Shown here piece after piece: positions 22,395 through 33,203 of a stretch of DNA of 64,000 bases. This DNA comes from Lindgomyces ingoldianus (lineage: Eukaryota > Ascomycota > Dothideomycetes > Pleosporales > Lindgomycetaceae): NCBI RefSeq assembly GCF_010093535.1, contig NW_022985215.1:286406-350405 (forward strand). The letters are read 5' to 3'. Numbering within the stretch: the first letter of the stretch is position 1; each line of letters starts with the position of its first letter. The notes under the pieces are model-generated. The model was not told where the DNA came from, did no database searches, and saw nothing but the letters and a program-made list of their open reading frames with translations. The translations under genes were made by a program, and so were the position numbers.

Positions 22395-23265
22395 TTTTTT
22401 TAACTTATTTTTATTAGACTTATTTTTATCTTTATCCTTTATAAAATAATCTAGAGAAATATAACCTAGCTGCTTATAATTCTAGTAAGTAACTTTTATT
22501 TTATTAAATTTTTACTTTTTTTAGCCTTTTTTAGCTTAGAGGCTTTTTTTATATTTTTTTAAAGCCTTTTTAAGATTTTATTAGGTAGAGGTAAGGTAAA
22601 ACACTTGTATATTCTTTTTTTTTAACTTTAGCCCTTTTCCCTTCTGCAGGTAGTGATAGGATATGTTGCTCTACTCTTTTACCTACGCTAGCGTCTCTTG
22701 CTTACTCTGTAGAATATATGTTAGATTACGCTTAATCTTGTTAGATAGTACACTACTAAAGTCTACTATTATTCTATCTAGGCTCTTCTTATTAACTTTA
22801 GTCTATAATAGCCTAAGGTAGGCTAAAAGATTAGTTAAGAACTAATTAAGTTATTATTTATAGTTTTTTATAGCATTATAAGGTACTTTTTTTTATTCTA
22901 CTAAAGTACTTAATGTATTAAGCATATTATTTTTAAGATCTTGCTATATTAGTAACTATAATAAGTTAATAAGCTTTAAATAAGTGTAGTGTGTTTTTTA
23001 TAGTAACTATAGTGTTTTATTAATGTAGTATAGTCTAAAAGAGATTTTCTGTAAATCTTAAGCAAAGCTTAATAGACTTTTTTAATAATAGTCTTTATTA
23101 TCTCTATACTACTAGTTGTAGTCTACTCTGTTCTTCTTTTTATATTAGTGTAGGAGTTTAGGATGTAGTAAGTTTACTTACTCTTAAGTAAGTTTTAGTA
23201 TAATAATGTTTAATACCTTAGTTAGTACCTTATTAAGTGTGTTTATATTCCTTACTTTAAATTAA
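22395..23265. other. Unassigned RIPed DNA, 871 bp
   Basis: Very T-rich sequence right of Copia-2 copy 1, into which both Copia-2 and the foldback Fot-B presumably inserted. I see no LTR, TIR, recognisable protein motif or repeat partner within the window. Probably an older decayed repeat. Confidence 0.6.
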
Positions 23266-23267
23266 TA

Positions 23268-24368
23268 ACGTACTTTACAGGCAAGTTGCTTACACACCTA
23301 AGTTACTTACTTTTACTAAGACTCTACTAAACTACTCTTTCTACACTAATGCATTTCTAACAACACTGCTTAGACGCGCTAAGAAAAATGTTAGATACAG
23401 CTTACACTCTAAGGTTTTAAATAAGATTTAAAATTTTTAAAGAAACATGCTGCAGCTATCTACAAAGTCTTTTAAAAGACAATAAATAACTATAGCGCTA
23501 GACAACCTTTACAAGTTAATTTTATAGCTAACTTATAAAGGCTAGGTAATAATAAGAAGCAGGTAATTATTAAAACTATACTTGATCTATATGCGTAAGG
23601 ATTTTCTTCTTAGATAGTATTTAAAGCTAATATAGCTAATTCTTTGCGCGCTAAGCGTAATCTAGGCTATGTTAGCATAAACTAGCCTAGTACATTTATA
23701 AAGTGTTATTTAAAGCTTAAAGTAAAGTTTTAAGCGCAAGTATAGTTAATAAATATTTAGCCTATAATAAAGCCTATTTTACTAAAGTTATACATGTTAT
23801 TATTCTAGATGCTATACTTAGCTTTAATATTCTCTATCAGGCTAAACCTGCTCTAAGTTACTATAGAACTTTTATAAAAAGCTCTCTTATAGTTGTACTT
23901 ACACTTAAACATTACTTTAAGCTTTAGATAACACTTTCTAAATATACTAGGCTAGTTTATGCTAACATAGCCTAGATTATGCTTAGTGCGCAAAGAATTA
24001 GCTATATTAGCTATAAATGCTATCTAAGGAGAAAATCCTTGCGCATATAGCTTAAGTATAGTCTTAATAATTACTTACTCCTTGTTATTACTAAGCCTTT
24101 ATAAGTTAGCTATAGAATTAGCTTATAAAAGTTATCTAGTGCTATAGTTATTTATTATCTTTTAAAAGACTTTGTATATAGCTATAGCATGTTTTTTAAA
24201 AAGTTTTATGTCTTATTTAAAAGCTTAAAGTGTAAGCTGTATCTAACATTCTTTTAGCATGTCTAAGTAGTATTGTTAGGAATGCATTAGTATAAGAAGA
24301 GTAATTTAGTAGGGTCTTAGCAAAAGTAAGCAACTTAGGTGTGTAAGCAACTTTCCTATAAAGTACAT
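23268..24368. mobile_element. Fot-B copy 1, foldback derivative (1,101 bp)
   Basis: Bounded by TA (23266-23267 and 24369-24370). The left end ACGTACTTTACAGGCAAG and the right end are inverted. Both halves carry the same 5' end of the Fot-B transposase gene: the A-N-S/F-L-R-A-K-R helix-turn-helix block reads forward at about 23620-23680 and on the minus strand at about 23960-24020. The element is thus an inverted duplication of about 480-bp arms around a short single-copy centre (about 23745-23870) and lacks the 3' half of the gene. The same structure recurs at 51860-60475 in the opposite orientation. Confidence 0.88.
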
Positions 24369-24370
24369 TA

Positions 24371-24765
24371 ATAGATTTTATTATTTTAGCTAGTTCTTAC
24401 ACTTCCCGCTGCTCTTGCAGCTAGACGTAGGCTTCTACTAAAGCCTAATTTACAGGGGTAAACTGTGTGTTACATAGTCCTACACTAGCTCTTCTAACCC
24501 CTTCTAGGCTCTAATTGCCTTCTAGATAGCTTAATAAGCCTAATCTATAAAGTTTTCTATTTATCTTCTTTACTTATCTCTTGCTCTATTTCTCTCTGTG
24601 TTAGTGTTAACTTTAGTTAAGTATTACTAAAAGCAGTAGTTTTAGCTGGCTCTTTAAGTAGTCTTCAAGCGCTAGTTGCATCTAATTTTTTTAGTGTTTT
24701 ATATTAATACTATTTTATAAGAATGTTGCTCTTAAACAGTATGCTAGCTTGTAGAGCAATTTAAA
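24371..24765. other. Unassigned DNA, 395 bp
   Basis: Between foldback Fot-B and an H-family LTR. Moderately mutated (contains ACACTTCCCGCTGCTCTTGC). No motif or internal repeat partner recognised. It may belong to the interior of an H element. Confidence 0.5.
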
Positions 24766-24896
24766 TGTAAAGATACGATAGTAGATAGCACTAATAGCAC
24801 TAAGAGCAAGCTTTTAGAGAAAGATAGAAGTGTATTGTAAGAGAGACAAATCGCTGCTAAGCCTTACTTGTTAGGATTTATACTTATATACAAAGC
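24766..24896 (-). repeat. H-family LTR copy 1, left part
   Basis: Matches H copy 3 (60605-60735) and, in reverse, H copy 2 (40570-40698). Starts TGTAAAGATA on the plus strand (LTR end in minus sense). Cut by Gypsy-2 copy 2 after AAAGC; the rest is at 38613-38681. The flanks of the complete LTR (TTAAA left, CTAGC right) do not match, so it is not a simple solo LTR. Confidence 0.85.
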
Positions 24897-25483
24897 TGTT
24901 ACAATCCTTGCTTCGGGAAGCACTCAGGTCAATGTTGTTCCTAGGAGGTAGGACAGAGAGTAGGGGCTGACGGCAGAGTGTACAGTCCTACGTAATAGCT
25001 AATAGGCTAATAGAGTTAGGTAGAGTGACCAGATTGTAGTTTGTCTCTATAGCGGCAGTATAGTGGCTAGGTTAAACAGTCCTGTTAGATAGAATTAGAG
25101 GTATATATGTTGTAAGATACATAAATTATATTACAGCTCTTTAGAAAGCTAGAATGCTACTTAGTCTATATAAAAAATAAACTAAATGTTAAACACACCT
25201 TCTAAAGGTTATTTAAAGTTAGAACTATATACATGTCTAGTGTGCTAAGAATAAGTTAGTTAAGTTTAGGTAAGCTTACTGTACAGCAAGCTTATCTAAC
25301 TTACTTAGACTTACTCTTTTCCTTAGCATTCTTCCCTATTAGACAATGCACTCTTCTGTAGCTATAGGCAGTTGTGCTGCCTCTGCGTCTTCTAGTTAGT
25401 CTATAAACAAGCTCTGCTCTAACCTAGCTAGATTCTTAAGTACTTTAGGTGGAGTTATGTTAGTCTAACTATAGACTGTAACA
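24897..25483 (-). repeat. Gypsy-2 copy 2, 3' LTR (587 bp)
   Basis: TGTTACAATCCTTGCTTCGG to GACTGTAACA. The outer left edge keeps CGGGAAGCACTCAGG, which is more mutated in the inner copy at 38020. Confidence 0.93.
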
Positions 25484-28400
25484 CGCTGCCTCCTCTCTCT
25501 AGCAGTGTTCTTACTGCTCTGCTTACACAACTGCGTTAGTAAGAGTTTATTTATAAAGTAAGTGCCTACCTACTAGAAGGCGCTTATAATGTTTATCTTT
25601 TTTATACTAAATAGCTTATTAGTCTTGTTTATTATATTGTTTTTATGCTACTCTTTATTTTAATCCTTTTTATTAGACAAAAATAAAACTCTGTAATGCT
25701 TACTAGGTATTAGAGTTATTTTATGTGTTAACCTTGTCCTTAGACAGATGTGTAGAGTGTGTAAAGAAGAATAACTAGTGTAACACTTTTATTTCTAACA
25801 CTATATAGAATTATTTAAAGAAAAAGAGAGAGAAGCTTCTTTAGTTAACTAAGGTAGTAAAGGTTTATAAGCAGAAAGTTACAGACAAATGCTTACGCTT
25901 AGTAAAAAAACTTCTTAAGAAAGTAGAGAAAAAAAAGAAGGTGTTAGAAAGAGAGTGTTCTAGATAGGATTATATCTAAAAATTACTAGATTTGCTAGAA
26001 GCTTACTGCGCGCAGTACTTAGAGGGGGACCTCTTCTCTCTAGATAAGATAGCAGCTTTTAAGGCAGCAGCAGAGGGTTAGTTGCCTCTCTAACCTCTTT
26101 CTACAGGTACTTGTCTCGAAAGGCTGCTGCTATGCAATAATAACATAGCTATTCTTTTTAAAATAAGTGCTTTATTACCTAGCTAGTTTCTTTTAGAAAA
26201 GTTTAGAGGTACTTCTACACCAACCGCTGCGCATTTTCCAAGTTCTTAGCTAATTTTTAGGTATTTTTACTAGTAAGCTATCTAAACTATTTTACTAAGA
26301 ATTTTTTTTATTCTTTTAATTACTAATAATTTATTTTACTTTATATTCTATTTCTGTTTTTTATTATTTTTATGCTAACAAGAGAATTTCTTTAGGCTCT
26401 TTTTCTAACTTTAAGATGTAGAACTATAGGTGTATCTTTATATGTAGAAAAAGCTTTAGCTTATAGTTGTTGCACTAGGTCTAAAGAACTTTATAATGTC
26501 TTATTCTTTTTTTTACAAGCTTTCTAAAGAGTCTAGGTATTTTAAAGTTTCTAGTTTTAAAGTACACATAGTCTTTAGAGCAGATTTCTAGTCTAGGTTG
26601 TTGTGTTTAATTTACATATTGTTCTATAGTCTTCTAACTAGATTTAGCTTTAATTACTAACCTCTTATATATGTTTTACAAGTTTAGTAATTAATTAATT
26701 AATTTTAGTAAGTTTATAAGCTAACTTTTATAAAGCATAAAGTAGAGGTAATATCTAAAATTAGCTTTATATAGGGTTTCTTTTATTATTGCAGATTCTA
26801 CTATGTAAATAGCAAGTTATGCTATAAGAAGCTATTCTGCCTAGTTATTTTAGCTGTAAGATATATATTATCTTAGGTATTATTCTACTTTAGTGTTTAT
26901 TTGTTTAGTTAAACTGTCTATTTATAGGTAATAGGCTGTAGACAGCTTATAAGTTACGCTTAGGTGCCTTATAGCTGCTTTCTAGAACTTACTAGTAAAT
27001 AGCTTATCTCTATTAAAGATAATAATCTAAAGGCATTTATGTACTAAAACTATGTTTTGTTTAAGTTTATAAATAAATCTTTTAGCTGTAATAGTTTTTT
27101 CTAATAGCTATATATGTAGAAACTTAGTAGTTTTATTAAAAGCTATTATTATCATGTTACACATCCTTTCTATACTAGGTTTCTTTAATAGGGGAAGTCT
27201 TGTTATAAAGTCTATAGTAATTATTATCTATAGCTGTTTTAGAGCTTTAATAAGTTAAAGACGTCTGTATGTTTTATGCTTTTAAAGGTTGTTTTTATTA
27301 CATGCATTACATTCTTTAAGTACCTCTATGCATAATTACTTTATCTTAGGTATAAGTTAGAGAATAGCAGCTCTTAGCTTTTTCTAGAGGGTGCTAATTC
27401 TAGAATGTCTAAACATTAGAGATTTATAATATTTACAAATTAGGTTTTTTTATTCTTGTTTAGTTACTATAAGCGCATAGAATTCCTTAATAGGCCTAGG
27501 CCTATTGTACACTAACTCTTCTTTTGTTTCCTTAAAGAGAGTAAACTCTTTAGTTTTTTTTTGTCTATTAAAGTAATTAGGTCTATAGCTAAGAGCGTTA
27601 GCTTACTAGTTTTAAGCTCTAAGAACATGTTTAATAACACAGTTAAACTAGGCAAGTTCTATTACCTATTATACATGCATTAGTAATAGTTTCTTAGTAG
27701 TTAGAAACATAACTAAATTTGCATAGTCTATTATAATGTTAAAGCGTTTTTTTATTCTGTGCAGCTCTGTTGTCTAGACTTATACTACGTTTAATATTAC
27801 TTTTAGTTCTTTATTAGATATGCTATAGTTTGCTTTAGATCCTCAGAATTTTACTAAATAGTATACTACTAGATGCTATTTCTTGTCTTCCTGTTTTTAG
27901 TAGAATGCTGCACCGCTTGCTTTTAGAAATGCATTTATGTAGATTTTTATGTCCAGCCTTAGGTTATACATTTGTAGTACTAGTTTAATAGTAATAGCTT
28001 ATTTTAATGCTTTAAAAGCACTGTTTATGTATGAGGTTCAGACAAATTTTATAACTACCTGTTTCTTTATAGTAGCATTAGTTAATAGTAGGGTGATTTT
28101 AGAGTAGTTTTTAATTATTTATCTAACATATCTAGATAGTCTAAGAAATCTTTTTACTTCTTTAACTGTTGTAGGTTCTAGCTATTTTAAAACTTTTTAT
28201 ATTTTAGCTAGGTTAATCTTAATTTTATTACTATTAATTATAAATCCTAAGTATTCTCTCTTACTAACATAGAATTTACATTTAGAGAGTTGCAGGTAGA
28301 GTCTATATTTTTGTAACTTTTCTAGGACTTTCTGTACCTTCTGTACGTAGTCTTCCAAACTGTCTTTTGTATAGATAAGAACATTGTCTAAATATACTAG

Positions 28401-28569
28401 TGTAAAGACATTAAGGTATAGGTTTAAAGCTGTGTTAATAATTCTCTAGAATGTTACTAGAGTGTTTATTAGTCTAAACAGCATTACTAACAGCTTATAT
28501 AATCTTTATAGAGTGTAAAAGGCTGTTAGCTATTTATCTTTTTCTTTTATTTATATCTTATTAAACCTG
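25484..28569 (-). pseudogene. Gypsy-2 copy 2, integrase, RNase H and part of RT
   Basis: Corresponds to about 15020-18125 of copy 1. The polypurine tract is the purine-rich minus strand of 25484-25510. Integrase zinc block and core near 26700-27350. RT catalytic box reads Y-L-D-N near 28385-28400, the same replaced second Asp as in copy 1. Stops from RIP throughout. Confidence 0.88.
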
Positions 28570-28574
28570 TCTCA

Positions 28575-28701
28575 TGTAAGGCCGAGATGGCGCTTACGTG
28601 CGACAGGTATATATACTATTCTGCACCCGAAAATCAACGTTGGTTGATTATTCGTACCTTTTGGTTGTATTAGCGGAGTGGTGCAGAGCCCCGTCCTTAC
28701 A
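28575..28701. mobile_element. 127-bp solo LTR or SMART-like element, almost unmutated
   Basis: Inserted in the RT region of Gypsy-2 copy 2; copies 1 and 3 lack it. Begins TGTAAGGCCGAGATGGCG and ends CCGTCCTTACA (TG...CA with inverted TGTAAGG/CCTTACA). Flanks TCTCA (28570-28574) and TCTTA (28702-28706) form a 5-bp target duplication with one C/T difference; the empty site in the other copies reads TCTTA once. The interior keeps several CpG, a TATATATA stretch near 28613-28620 and a hairpin AATCAAC-GTTG-GTTGATT. A 3-bp TSD transposon is a less likely reading. Confidence 0.8.
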
Positions 28702-28768
28702 TCTTATACATTAAACTTTATAAAGTACTTAGTTTCTTTTAGTTAGTTTATTATATCTTAAATAATTA

Positions 28769-30672
28769 ACATACTTTACAGGCAAGTTGCTTATACACCT
28801 AAGTTGCTTACTTTTGCTAAGACCTTACTACACTACTCTTTTTACACTAATGTATTTCTAACAACACTACTTAGACATGTTAAAGGAACATTAGATGTAG
28901 CTTATGCTTTAGGCTTTTAAATAAAACATAACACTTTCTAAGCAACACGCTGCAGCTATTTATAAGGTCTATAAAAAAATAATAAGTAACTAACACACTA
29001 GATAACTTTTCTAAGCTAATTATATAGCTAACTTATAAAAGCTAGATAATAACAAAGAGCAGGTAATTATTTAGCACATACTTAAGCTAAATGCATAAGG
29101 ATTTCCCCCCTAGCTAGTAACTGTAGCTAATATAGCTAATTCTTTACACGCTAAGCATAATATAGGCTATATTAGTATAAACTAGCTTAATATATTTATT
29201 AAGTGTTACTTAGAGCTTAAAGTAAAGTTTAAGTATAAGTATAACTATAAAAAATCTTTTTATAAAAATACTATAGTAATTTAAGGCTAGTTTAACTTTA
29301 TAAAGAATATTAAAGCTAAGTATAGCATCTAGGATAATAACATGCACAACTATAATAAGATAGAGTTTATAATAGGCTAGATATTTACTAGAGCAGTTAT
29401 TACAGGTTTAGAGAGATAAAAACAGCTAAAAGCAGTCTAGCTAGGTAACTAGACGTAGACAACAGCTATCTGTCTACATATATCCTTCTGCTGTGCTAGC
29501 TAGGAGGTTAACCTTTTAGCAAACGCAACAGGTAGGCTATTCTACTTTTTATTATCTTTTAGAGTAGCAACTACTTTTTCAACTAGTATAAAAAAAATCT
29601 ACTTTAGAATTAAGTTATTATAATCTCTAAGCATAGCTAGACTACTAATTAGCTTAGTCTAGACTAGTTAAAGCACTTTAATGTGCATATAAAGAAGTGT
29701 ACTATTAGCAGCTACTATTTACTAGTTATTAATAGCTATAAGAGCTATAACTTACTTTATTTTTAGTAATACTATAAAGATAATAAGATTATTACTATTT
29801 ATGTGCCTTTTTACTTATTACACTTTTTATAGCTACTTAATGTAGGTTATTTTACTTCTTTAAAAAAAGTGTATAAGTGCTAAGCTAAAAACCTTATGCA
29901 TAACTAAATTACTTATATTATAAAAATAAAGTTTCTACTATGCTTTAAAGTAGCCTATAATGTTGTAATTACTTTTAGTAATATCTAAAAAGAGTTCTAA
30001 GGCGCTAGATTAGTTCTTTTTAACCTATAATAGGTTATAATAGGCCTTAATGTAAAGTTACGCACTCTATTACTACTACTACTTATATATAATAAGCCCT
30101 AGCAGTTATAAACCTTAAGTAATACTTTAAAACTTAAGTTATAATTAATACTTATAAAAATAAGAATTTAGAAGCATATAAATAGTTTACTAACTTTTAT
30201 AGTTAAGGCGTTTAAGAAAGTTTTAAAAGAGGCAGTAATAATTACGCATAAGCTAGTGTTAGTATAATAAAAAATTACTAAGCTTTAAGCAGCTAATAAG
30301 GCTGCTACATAACATAAATTATATAAAAGAAAGTAGATTAAAGTAGAAAAAACCTTAATAATTTAGAAAGGCTTACACTTAACAGCTTTAAATAAGTTTA
30401 AGGCGCGTAGTAATAGAAAGAAGGTAAAGAAGCAGGTGTAAGCTAAAGTAGGTAAGCTATCCTAAAGGCGCTGCAGATAGTATAATTAGACTAGGCATAA
30501 CACACAAATGTGTAAGTAAGAAGCAGAAGTAGTATTTAAATAATATTCTAGGCTGTACTATACTATATAGTGCTAGAGCAGGTTGTTATGGGCTATAATA
30601 GAGTTTGTTAGAGTGGGGTCTTAGCAAAAGTAAGCGACTCGAGTGTGTGAGCAACTTGCCTGTGAAGTATGT
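28769..30672 (+). mobile_element. Fot-B copy 2, full-length pogo/Fot1-type transposon (1,904 bp), RIPed
   Basis: TA on both sides (28767-28768, 30673-30674). The ends ACATACTTTACAGG and CTGTGAAGTATGT are inverted, with subterminal repeats of the CAAGTTGCTTAC type. When it is removed, the Gypsy-2 sequence closes cleanly against copies 1 and 3. Plus-strand transposase: helix-turn-helix block near 29130-29170, then K-x-K-Y-N-Y-K-K, K-A-K-Y-S-I and a degraded catalytic region N-Y-N-K-I-E-F-I-I-G near 29350-29385, where pogo transposases carry F-D-E-x-G-F; the Asp is Asn. C-terminal Lys/Arg-rich end near 30300-30540. Many stops. Confidence 0.92.
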
Positions 30673-30674
30673 TA

Positions 30675-32519
30675 GAAAAAGAAACTGATTCTAAATTATG
30701 TTATTATTTAAAGTTTAATAGTCTTAGTAAACTTAGATTTTTTCTTCTTTCTTTTTTATAAAGACTACTGCTAAGGCTACTAAGCTGTAGCTTTTTTAAA
30801 TATAGCCTCTTACTAACATTTAATTAACATATTCTTATAAAGCTTTCTTCTGTATTTTTATTAAGAGGCAAAGCCTGTAGGTCTTTAGATTAGGGTTCTT
30901 TATTAGGTTTATAGCGTGATCCTATAGCTAGTGTAGAGGTAGTTCTTCTAAATTCTTAGGTGTTTTAAACATGTCTCTATAATCCTTGTACTTAGCAGAG
31001 ATCGTGTGTTCTTCCTAGATTCTATAAATACTAATCTATTCTATGTCTTTATTAGCTTTAAGTTCTTTATAAGAGACTTTCTTTAGCTTTTTTTTATTGC
31101 TTTTATTACTCTAGCTTTTAGCTTTTAGCAAGGGAATTTTTATAGTTTTTATTTTTTTAAGTAGTAACTGCTACCTTGTTTTGCTTGTTTGTAGACTAGG
31201 TATAAGTTATTATAGCATGCTAACTAGGTTATGTGTGCATAGTCTTTAAGGCCTTTAATAGTTATTATCTTTTAGTTAATAGCAATATTATGCTTTTTAA
31301 GCTAGTTATAGCCTAGAATTGCATTGTACTTGTCTTTTAATAAGAGTATCCTTATAGACTTCTAGTTCTTAGTATTTTATATTATTAGGTCTTCTTTATA
31401 CATTTCTAGGTTAATTTATTTTCTACTATACTCTAGTAAGAAAGCATTAGTAAGGGTTACCTTAAACAGCCTTTTCTTAATTTAGAATAGGATGCCTTGT
31501 TTTTCTACCTAGGTTGTGTTTATTACTATAAAAGTGCATCTGCTATTAATAAGAGCTAACTTTATCTATTCTTTAAACATAAAGGTTATGGTTAAACTTT
31601 ACTCTAATCCTTAGCTTACAGCTACTAGCGCTTTTATATTATAGAATATTTCCTTTTTATTATCTATTAAGTATAAGTTAATGTTTTTCTATAGATTATT
31701 AGGTTTATTAGGCCTTTTTTTCTTATAAAGTTAATATTTTTTAACATAGTAGTTAGCTGCTTTGCATTTATAGTCCTCTACTAAGTAGTAAGTTCGTATA
31801 TAGTCTTCTTTATAGGCAGCTTTTTATTAGAAATAATAAAATCTGCAGCTGTTCTAATAGTAGTAGTTAGGCTAACTCTTTAGTTCTTTTTAAATAGGTA
31901 GGGTCTAACATGTGTAACAGTCTATTACTTTACATATTAAGGCAGTGCCCTTCTAAGAGTCTCTATCTAGGTGTCTTTTCTATGTAGGCTACTAGCCTAC
32001 TTAGTGTTTGTTGTTCTAATGCTTTGTGTTGTACTATTACATGCATTAGTACTAGAGGTATAGACAGTTGTATAGTCTCTACAAAGTGTTAATTAGATGT
32101 TCTTAAGCCTATCTAGAGTATTCTTAAGTTTGTACTAGTTATATAGGGTGTTCTTTTTATTAGCAATTGTCTGTGCTATAGAAAGTACTGCTACAGAGAA
32201 GACACTGTTTGTAGTTGTGTTGTAGGGTAAGAGCTTTCCTGCTAACTACTAGCCCTAGAAGTAGAGTTCTTAGTTGCTTAGTGCTTAGTTCTAGAACTTT
32301 AAACCTAGCAGGTCTGCCTAGTCTTTTAAGTTTCTAATTATAGATCTTAATAAAAAACTACTATTATTTCTTTTTATCTATAATATTTTATTTTACTTTA
32401 GCTATTTATTACACTATGTTAAATGTTCTATAGTTATTACTAATGTTTATCTAGTAGAGTAACACTATACATTCTCTAAAGTAATTATGTTATTGCCTAT
32501 ATTTCTAGCATAAATAGCT
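30675..32519 (-). pseudogene. Gypsy-2 copy 2, RT N-terminal part, protease and start of gag-pol junction
   Basis: Corresponds to copy 1 from about 18190 to 20040. Minus strand. F-V-x-K-K-K segment near 30730-30760 precedes the catalytic box that lies beyond Fot-B. Region 31200-31700 is the protease. Ends at CTAGA, the target of Copia-1 copy 1. Confidence 0.85.
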
Positions 32520-32524
32520 CTAGA

Positions 32525-32804
32525 TGTCTGTACGCAGCAGCAGCGTCACGGTCTGGATACGAGCGATCGCGCACGAGCAGGACCACGTATCTATGTCACA
32601 TGATGCTTGTGCGCGAACCTCTGTGCGCGAACATCTAGATATCCCCCTTTTTCTCTGTATAAAAGAAAGACAAGAGTAATAAAACTAGAAACATATTACT
32701 TTTACTTTACTTACCTTATACACTGTGCACACTATATACTACTCTTACTTTTACTACTTAAGTGCTTATACTATAAGCAGCTAGCTGTTAGAGCTTATTT
32801 AACA
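32525..32804 (+). repeat. Copia-1 copy 1, 5' LTR (280 bp)
   Basis: Outer 120 bases are GC-rich and lightly mutated (GCGATCGCGCACGAGCAGG); the inner end is AT-rich. TATAAAAG at 32658-32665 is a likely promoter TATA box. The short open frame across this LTR is not a gene. Confidence 0.93.
32658..32665 (+). promoter_or_regulatory. TATA box of Copia-1 LTR
   Basis: TATAAAAG about 130 bp into the 280-bp LTR, preceded by a pyrimidine run CCCCCTTTTTCTCTG. The three other Copia-1 LTRs have the same layout, with RIP variants (TATAGAAG, TATATAGAG-type). Confidence 0.6.
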
Positions 32805-32839
32805 CTAATTAGTAGTTAATTTAATTAACTATAAATTAG
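32805..32839 (+). repeat. Inverted repeat (hairpin) abutting Copia-1 5' LTR
   Basis: Arms CTAATTAGTAGTTAA and TTAACTATAAATTAG (13 of 15 pair) around TTTAA, starting at the first base after the LTR, where a tRNA primer-binding site is expected. The same hairpin is in copy 2 at 59885-59919. Confidence 0.75.
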
Positions 32840-32845
32840 TAAGAG

Positions 32846-33203
32846 TAATAATAAAGTACTTATACTTTATAAGGTACTTTATTTTATTACTTATTTTTTA
32901 AAAAAAGTAATAATAAAGCACTTATACTTTATAAAGTACTTTATTTAGGTACTTATTTTTTAAGATAGTAGATTAATCTTTTGCATTATATAGCAAGCTC
33001 TGCTACTATATAAAGTAAGAAGAAGATAGCGTAAGACGCACACTAAAGCTATTAAAGCTGTACAACCTAGTAGCTAGATAACAGTATATTAATCTTTTAC
33101 ATTATACAGCAAGCTCTGCTACTGTACAAAGTAAGAAGAAGATAGTGTAAGGCGCACACTAAAGCTATTAAAGCTGCACAACCTAGTAGCTAGATAATAG
33201 TAG
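32846..33203 (+). repeat. Tandem repeats in Copia-1 leader: 62-bp x2 and 116-bp x2
   Basis: TAATAATAAAG units start at 32846 and 32908 (period 62). ATTAATCTTTT units start at 32972 and 33088 (period 116, to 33203). Both pairs are mirrored in copy 2 (about 59520-59880). They occupy the untranslated leader before gag. Confidence 0.88.

Noticed and set aside
28575..28701. tRNA or SINE-like RNA gene
   Set aside because: No A/B box or cloverleaf is seen. The TG...CA ends with a 5-bp target duplication fit an LTR better.
32607..32819. 70-codon frame, repeated at 59905-60117
   Set aside because: Same LTR sequence of Copia-1 in both places. Similarity reflects LTR identity and not a conserved small gene.
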